In this document: one piece after another, positions 54,228 to 58,667 of the stretch | Position numbering within the stretch: the first letter of the stretch is position 1 | Layout: each line of letters opens with the position of its first letter | Assembly (NCBI GenBank): GCA_945870185.1 | Contig: CAMBRK010000023.1 | Coordinates: 1 to 58,667, forward strand | Source: Aureispira sp. CCB-QB1 | GTDB lineage: Bacteria; Bacteroidota; Bacteroidia; Chitinophagales; Saprospiraceae | Length of the DNA: 58,667 bases | Reading direction: 5' to 3' | The notes under the pieces: generated by a model | What the model was told of the DNA's origin: nothing | Seen by the model: the letters and a program-made list of their open reading frames with translations, nothing else | Database searches by the model: none | Made by a program: the position numbers and the translations under genes

Positions 54228-57200
54228 TTAGTTCAGGCTTTCTAAGATGGGTTCGTGTTTCAGAGCTCGGAAATCTACAGAACTTACTGCGGATACTCCA
54301 GGTTCTACCATATAGACACCGTAAAGTACATTGACCTCTGCCATCGTGGATTTGTTGTGTGTCACGATGATAAATTGAGATTCTTTACTGAATTTTTGAA
54401 TGATTTTATTGAATTTCTGAATATTAGCATCATCCAAAGGTGCATCCACCTCATCAAAAATACAAAATGGTGCAGGTTTCAGAAGATACAATGCAAATAG
54501 TAAGGCTGTGGCAGTTAGGGTTTTTTCACCACCGGACAATTGACTCAATGATTTAGGCTTTTTACCTTTGGGTTTGGCTATAATCTCAATATCAGACTCT
54601 AATGGATTGGATGGGTCCAGCAAGATCAAGTCACAGGTATCATCTTCTGTAAACAGACTGCGGAACACGTCTATAAAATAGGTCCTGATCTTTTCAAATG
54701 CTTCCATAAATTGTGCAGTCGCTGTGGTTTCTATTTCTTTCATAGTATCCATCAGGCTATCTTTGGCATCCAATATATCTTTTCGTTGTACTTGGATGTT
54801 GTCATACCTTTCTTTCATTTCATTATACGCCTCTACCGCAAGTGGATTGATATCACCGTAAGACTGCATTTTGGTTTTTATCTTTTCCAATTCTTCAGAG
54901 AGTTGAGCATAATCTACGTCTTTTTCTGGCTCTTTGTTGACGATATCATTGATGGCGATACCAAATTCTATTCTCAATCTTTCGCCTACCGACTGTATTT
55001 GGAATTTTTGTTCCGAGAACTGATCCTTAAGCGTTTGAATAGTTTGTTGAAGCGCGGATTGAGTCTTGGTCTGTTGTCTAATTTGGTCATCCAACTCATT
55101 GATGGCATTTCTAGCTTTGAAAAAATCCTGTTCTGCTTCACTAAGTGTAGATTGGAAATTTTTCCTCTCTTCATAATAATTGCGCAACTCGGTTTCCAAT
55201 TGGATGAGTTGATCTTCGATATCGATACGCTCGCGATCTTCTGACATCAAACGTTGCTTATCATTATTGAGTTTTAGGGTCAGTTCTGATATTTTCAGGT
55301 CCTTAAACTCCTTGTCTTTTATGAAGTTGTTGAGCAGGTTTTGTTGTCTGATTTGTGATATATTGTCATTGTTGTACTGTTCTGATGCAGCTGACATTTT
55401 TTCGCTCAGCACATCTATGTCCTGATTTTGATCACCGCCGGGTTTGTCCAGCTCGGATATCCTTTTTTTAAGCGTATTTTTTTGTTGTTCTGAGTACTCT
55501 ATTTTCTTTTGGGTATCTTTAATCTGTTCAGTCGACCCCTTGATTTTGAGATCACTCTCATCCTTGAGCTGCGTAAAAGTCTGCGTCTGATGTTGTAGCC
55601 GTATTTTGGACTGTTCGAGCGTTTGCGTCTCTTTTTTGATCTTTTCTATGAATGCAGAATGGTCATTGGACTTGAGCTGAACGAGTTCCGTTTTTATCCC
55701 ATTTAATTGTTGGATAAGCTCATTTTTAACTTTGTTGTTTTCCTCCAAAAAAGCGGCCAACTTATCGAGATTCTGTTTTCGTCCTATTTTCTTACCTTCA
55801 AAAAGACCCACAGAACCACCCGAAATCGTGTAATGTTGTTTTAAAAAAGTACCTGATGAAGAGATGACCGTAATATCATCATTTTGGGCGTTAAATTGTT
55901 CCCATTCCCCATGGAAAATATATACATCATTCAGGATGTAAGCCATCAATGGATCATACTTAGAATTACATTGGACCACATCCGTTGCCAAAGTAAGTCC
56001 GTCGATTTTTTTTCCTTTATTTTGGGTCTGTTGGATTTGGTCCAAAAGGAAAAAATTGGCTTTACCTTTTTGTGAATTTTTTAGCAGTGAAATACCTTGC
56101 ATAGCTTCTTTCACGTCAGCCACCACAAAGTAATTGAGATACTGCTCCAGATACAACTCTATGGGTGCCTTGAAGCCTTCCTGCACATCTAGGATATCAG
56201 ATAGAATGACCAAATCTTTTTTCCACTTTTCGTTCAGGAATTTGATAGACTCCGGGAAACCTTCAAAACTTTCGATCATACTTTTGAGCAAGTCGAATTC
56301 GTTTTGTTTGGAATCAATATTTCTATTGATTTGATTGAGCGATTCTTGAGATTTATCTCTTTTGGATTCTAGGTCAGCTATTTTATCTTTCCTTTGTTGT
56401 TCTGTTTGCAGAAGTTTCTGCAATTCGGTGTTTTTTATCTCAATGTCCGCATTCAGAGCTTCAAGTTGTTTCTGGATACTTTCATTTTCTTTCTTTCTAG
56501 AAGATAAAGTTTCTTGAATACGTTGAATTTCTCTTTCGTGATTTTCTATCGTGTTTTTGTATATGGCTATGGTCTTTTCACTATCGAAAACCTGTCTTTC
56601 TTGCTCTTGTTTTTCTTTTTGGCGGGTGTCAAAACTCGTTTTAGCCGTATTGTATTCCGTCTTGATGGCGTCATAAATGACTTTGGATTTGCTCAGTATA
56701 TGGATGATTTCCTGCAATGCCATATTTTCTGACGCAATCCTTGTTACCAAATGATTCACATCTTGAGTGGCACGAGCCAATTCATTTTCGTTTTCAGCGA
56801 TGTTCTTTAAAAGCTGCTCTTTATTTTGCTTTTTAAATCCGGCTTTCTGTTGCAAAAGACCTTTTTCATTTTCACGGCTACGGATCTTATAGACCAGTTC
56901 GTTGAGCTTTTTTTGATGGTCAGATAGCGCCATTTCTTTGCCCAAGTTGTCTTTTTTCTCTTTTTCCAACTTGGCTTGTTGACCCAATAGCAATACATCA
57001 TTCGCGCGGTAAGTATCCTGATCACGCAATAATTGTTCAGAGATACCTTTGTATTTTTGCTTGAGCTCATAAATAGAGTGTACGGCATGTTTGATGCTCA
57101 CCTCTTTATATTCACCTTTGAGATCGAGATATTTTTGAGTCCTTTTGGCTTGTTTTTCCAGGCTTTTGAGATTACCCTCTATTTCGAAAAGCAAGTCATC

Positions 57201-57773
57201 GATTCTATTGAGATCTTCTGTGGCACTTTTTAGCTTACTGAGGGTCTCCCTTTTTCTGATTTTATATTTTGATACTCCTGCTGCTTGCTCAAACATCCTC
57301 CTACGGGCATTTTCTTTATCAGCCAAGATATCATCTACCATACCTAAAGCGATGATGGCATAGGAATTGGACCCAATACCCGTATCCAAAAAAAGCGAAT
57401 TGATATCTTTCAGCCTGCAGACCACGTTATTGAGCTTATACTCAGACTCACCTGATCTATAGAGCGTTCGGGAAATGGTGACGGTTTGGTATTCGGTAGG
57501 TAGTAAATTTTTATTATTGTCAAAAGTCAATGCTACCGTAGCAGTAGCGGCTTCCTTTTTGGTCTTGGTACCATTAAAGATAACATCTGACATCGCTTCA
57601 AGCCTGAGTTCCTTGCTTTTTTGTTCGCCAAGTACCCATCTGATCGCATCCACAATATTGGATTTTCCAGACCCATTAGGACCCACGACCCCGATAACAT
57701 CCTCACTGAAATTGAGAATGGTATCATTAGCAAAACTTTTAAAACCCTTGATTTGAAGGCTCTTTAATCTCAT
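54228..57773 (-). CDS. smc: Chromosome segregation protein SMC
   Basis: A 1181-aa condensin ATPase. Walker A (GPNGSGKSNIVDAIRWVLGEQ minus its ends) lies at about 31-46; two long coiled coils flank a hinge at about 510-670, with HYTISGGSVGLFEG near its end; the C-terminal head has signature LSGGEKTLTATALLFALYLL and Walker B FCIFDEVDAPLDDAN. The frame opens further to a TTG at 57782, but that codon lies inside a TATCTTTG promoter box, so the ATG at 57773 (MRLKSLQIKGF) is the start. ScpA/ScpB are not in the window. Confidence 0.97.
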   Translation of the reverse strand: MRLKSLQIKGFKSFANDTILNFSEDVIGVVGPNGSGKSNIVDAIRWVLGEQKSKELRLEAMSDVIFNGTKTKKEAATATVALTFDNNKNLLPTEYQTVTISRTLYRSGESEYKLNNVVCRLKDINSLFLDTGIGSNSYAIIALGMVDDILADKENARRRMFEQAAGVSKYKIRKRETLSKLKSATEDLNRIDDLLFEIEGNLKSLEKQAKRTQKYLDLKGEYKEVSIKHAVHSIYELKQKYKGISEQLLRDQDTYRANDVLLLGQQAKLEKEKKDNLGKEMALSDHQKKLNELVYKIRSRENEKGLLQQKAGFKKQNKEQLLKNIAENENELARATQDVNHLVTRIASENMALQEIIHILSKSKVIYDAIKTEYNTAKTSFDTRQKEKQEQERQVFDSEKTIAIYKNTIENHEREIQRIQETLSSRKKENESIQKQLEALNADIEIKNTELQKLLQTEQQRKDKIADLESKRDKSQESLNQINRNIDSKQNEFDLLKSMIESFEGFPESIKFLNEKWKKDLVILSDILDVQEGFKAPIELYLEQYLNYFVVADVKEAMQGISLLKNSQKGKANFFLLDQIQQTQNKGKKIDGLTLATDVVQCNSKYDPLMAYILNDVYIFHGEWEQFNAQNDDITVISSSGTFLKQHYTISGGSVGLFEGKKIGRKQNLDKLAAFLEENNKVKNELIQQLNGIKTELVQLKSNDHSAFIEKIKKETQTLEQSKIRLQHQTQTFTQLKDESDLKIKGSTEQIKDTQKKIEYSEQQKNTLKKRISELDKPGGDQNQDIDVLSEKMSAASEQYNNDNISQIRQQNLLNNFIKDKEFKDLKISELTLKLNNDKQRLMSEDRERIDIEDQLIQLETELRNYYEERKNFQSTLSEAEQDFFKARNAINELDDQIRQQTKTQSALQQTIQTLKDQFSEQKFQIQSVGERLRIEFGIAINDIVNKEPEKDVDYAQLSEELEKIKTKMQSYGDINPLAVEAYNEMKERYDNIQVQRKDILDAKDSLMDTMKEIETTATAQFMEAFEKIRTYFIDVFRSLFTEDDTCDLILLDPSNPLESDIEIIAKPKGKKPKSLSQLSGGEKTLTATALLFALYLLKPAPFCIFDEVDAPLDDANIQKFNKIIQKFSKESQFIIVTHNKSTMAEVNVLYGVYMVEPGVSAVSSVDFRALKHEPILESLN

Positions 57774-57779
57774 AAGGGG

Positions 57780-57787
57780 CAAAGATA
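57780..57787 (-). promoter_or_regulatory. TAnnTTTG -7 box of smc
   Basis: TATCTTTG on the minus strand ends 6 bp before the smc ATG. It decides the start choice, because the alternative TTG codon would lie within the promoter. The transcript would be close to leaderless. Confidence 0.6.
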
Positions 57788-58137
57788 TTGAAAAATATAT
57801 GATAGATAGAAAATCTAAGGAATGAAATTTTTTAAACTCATATTATACATTACAACTTCGGTATGAAGTTTAGAATGCCACCCTGCCAAAAAACTACTTC
57901 GTAATCGGATAGGTAAAATAAATGATTTTGTAATGGAATCATCATTTCGGAAACCATGACTTAAGGTCACCAATACTGCCTTGGGCTGTGTGGATATTTT
58001 ATAAATTGGAGCTATAATCGCCCTATGGCAAGGAATTTTTGAAGATCAAGAAGGAGGTCAAACGTCTATAAATGTCAAAAGAAACCCATACCATCCAAGA
58101 ATTAAGCTTTCAAATCTGGAAAATAAGAAATTTCCTT
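57788..58137. other. Gap upstream of smc without clear genes
   Basis: No gene is supported. One plus-strand frame (about 58002-58137) runs open into the repeat array but has no start codon, and another begins with an ATG at 58072 and ends inside the array after about 50 codons. Neither has recognisable features. Confidence 0.4.
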
Positions 58138-58431
58138 CAAAGAGTACAAAGTATGATGTTAAAAGTACGCACTCATCTGTTAAAACTACAATGTATGTTG
58201 CTAAAACTACGCATTAATCTGTAAAAAGTAAAATGTATGTTACTAAAACTACTCATTAATCTGTAAAAACTACAATGTATGATGTTAAAAGTACACACAA
58301 ATTTGCTAAAAGTACACACTATTTTGTTAAAAGTACGCACTGTTATTTAAAAAGTACACAGTTTTATTCAAGAAGTACACAGTGTTGTGTTAAAAGTACG
58401 CAGTTTTATGCAAGATGTGCACTATTTTATA
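58138..58431. repeat. Array of fourteen 21-bp tandem repeats
   Basis: Units of exactly 21 bp begin at 58138 and every 21 bp to 58411. The core is TAAAAGTACNCA or TAAAACTACNNA followed by a T-rich part. The first seven units alternate between two types (TACAATGTATG-type and TACGCATTAATCTG-type), a 42-bp higher-order repeat; the last seven form a third type (AAAGTACACA). Plus-strand frames through the array are interrupted by TAA in several units, so it is most likely not coding. Confidence 0.9.
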
Positions 58432-58667
58432 CAAAAGGCTAGTCCTTTTATTTAATATACTAAATATCAATGGAAAATTACGAGTACAGAAAGAAAGACT
58501 TTGAGCACTCAAAGCAAGATCTACCCCAATAAGGGTATATTTTGGTTTATGATTAAAAATATATGAAAAAAGTGGCGCAAAAGTTACACACGTAAAATTT
58601 AATTCCCTTATCTTTGATTCGATATATTTTTTTATTTACCTAATTTTTAGAACGCACATGATATATT
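58432..58667. other. AT-rich end of the window
   Basis: No gene or repeat is supported in this stretch. TTATCTTTG at about 58609 resembles a plus-strand -7 box, which hints at a gene starting just past the window end, but no start codon in context is included. Confidence 0.3.

Noticed and set aside
58072-58350. Possible coding heptad repeat in the 21-bp array
   Set aside because: A 21-bp unit equals seven codons and one frame reads LLKV-type heptads, but TAA stops break it in at least three units, so an intact protein is not made.

Overview
The window is a Bacteroidota chromosome segment, most likely from the Saprospirales or a relative (lineage inferred from gene content, not proven). The signs are a fused LpxC-FabZ gene, a type IX secretion (T9SS) C-terminal sorting domain, lipoproteins with short Bacteroidota-style signal peptides, TAnnTTTG-type -7 promoter boxes placed close to start codons (smc, recN, lpxD), low GC, and many small palindromic intergenic repeats. 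No tRNA, rRNA, CRISPR array, complete insertion sequence or phage module was seen.

Layout. 0.2-11 kb is mostly housekeeping: a cysteine desulfurase and a vWA-type membrane protein, a secreted 'asparagine synthetase B'-named family protein, a bacilliredoxin, two thioredoxin-fold proteins, pyruvate dehydrogenase E1 beta, RecN and an MFS transporter. 11-21 kb is a looser, accessory-looking stretch: a Crp/Fnr regulator, a CPBP protease, a DTW-domain tRNA-modifying enzyme, a free-standing seven-repeat propeller lipoprotein, a flavin amine oxidase, a BCCT transporter with an acyltransferase, a broken methyltransferase and several hypotheticals, with palindromic repeats in the gaps. 21.6-35.9 kb is again core: EtfAB, TPR protein, photolyase, LON-domain protein, peptidase T, a hydroxyacid dehydrogenase, a sigma-54 activator without its DNA-binding domain, a LOG protein, a queuosine-precursor transporter, a macro-domain protein, a flippase and PrmC.

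36.3-43.6 kb is the most unusual part. Three copies of one upstream block plus lipoprotein leader precede different genes: two full lipoproteins with divergent C-terminal halves, and one 54-codon leader remnant. Each is followed by an outer-membrane beta-barrel-like protein, and two units end in relics of a T9SS sorting domain. Two of the three upstream blocks carry a small inverted-repeat element; the third looks like the matching empty site. This reads as a modular, recombining surface-protein array.

43.6-58.7 kb holds a rhodanese lipoprotein, a sterol-desaturase-family protein, two adjacent proteins that look like catalytically degraded relatives of known enzymes (a DEDDh exonuclease and a porphobilinogen deaminase), the lipid A operon lpxD-lpxC/fabZ-lpxA followed by an ABC ATPase and a DUF6934-like gene pair, then proline dehydrogenase, shikimate dehydrogenase, ACP phosphodiesterase and SMC. 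Upstream of smc lies an array of fourteen 21-bp repeats with an internal 42-bp higher-order pattern.
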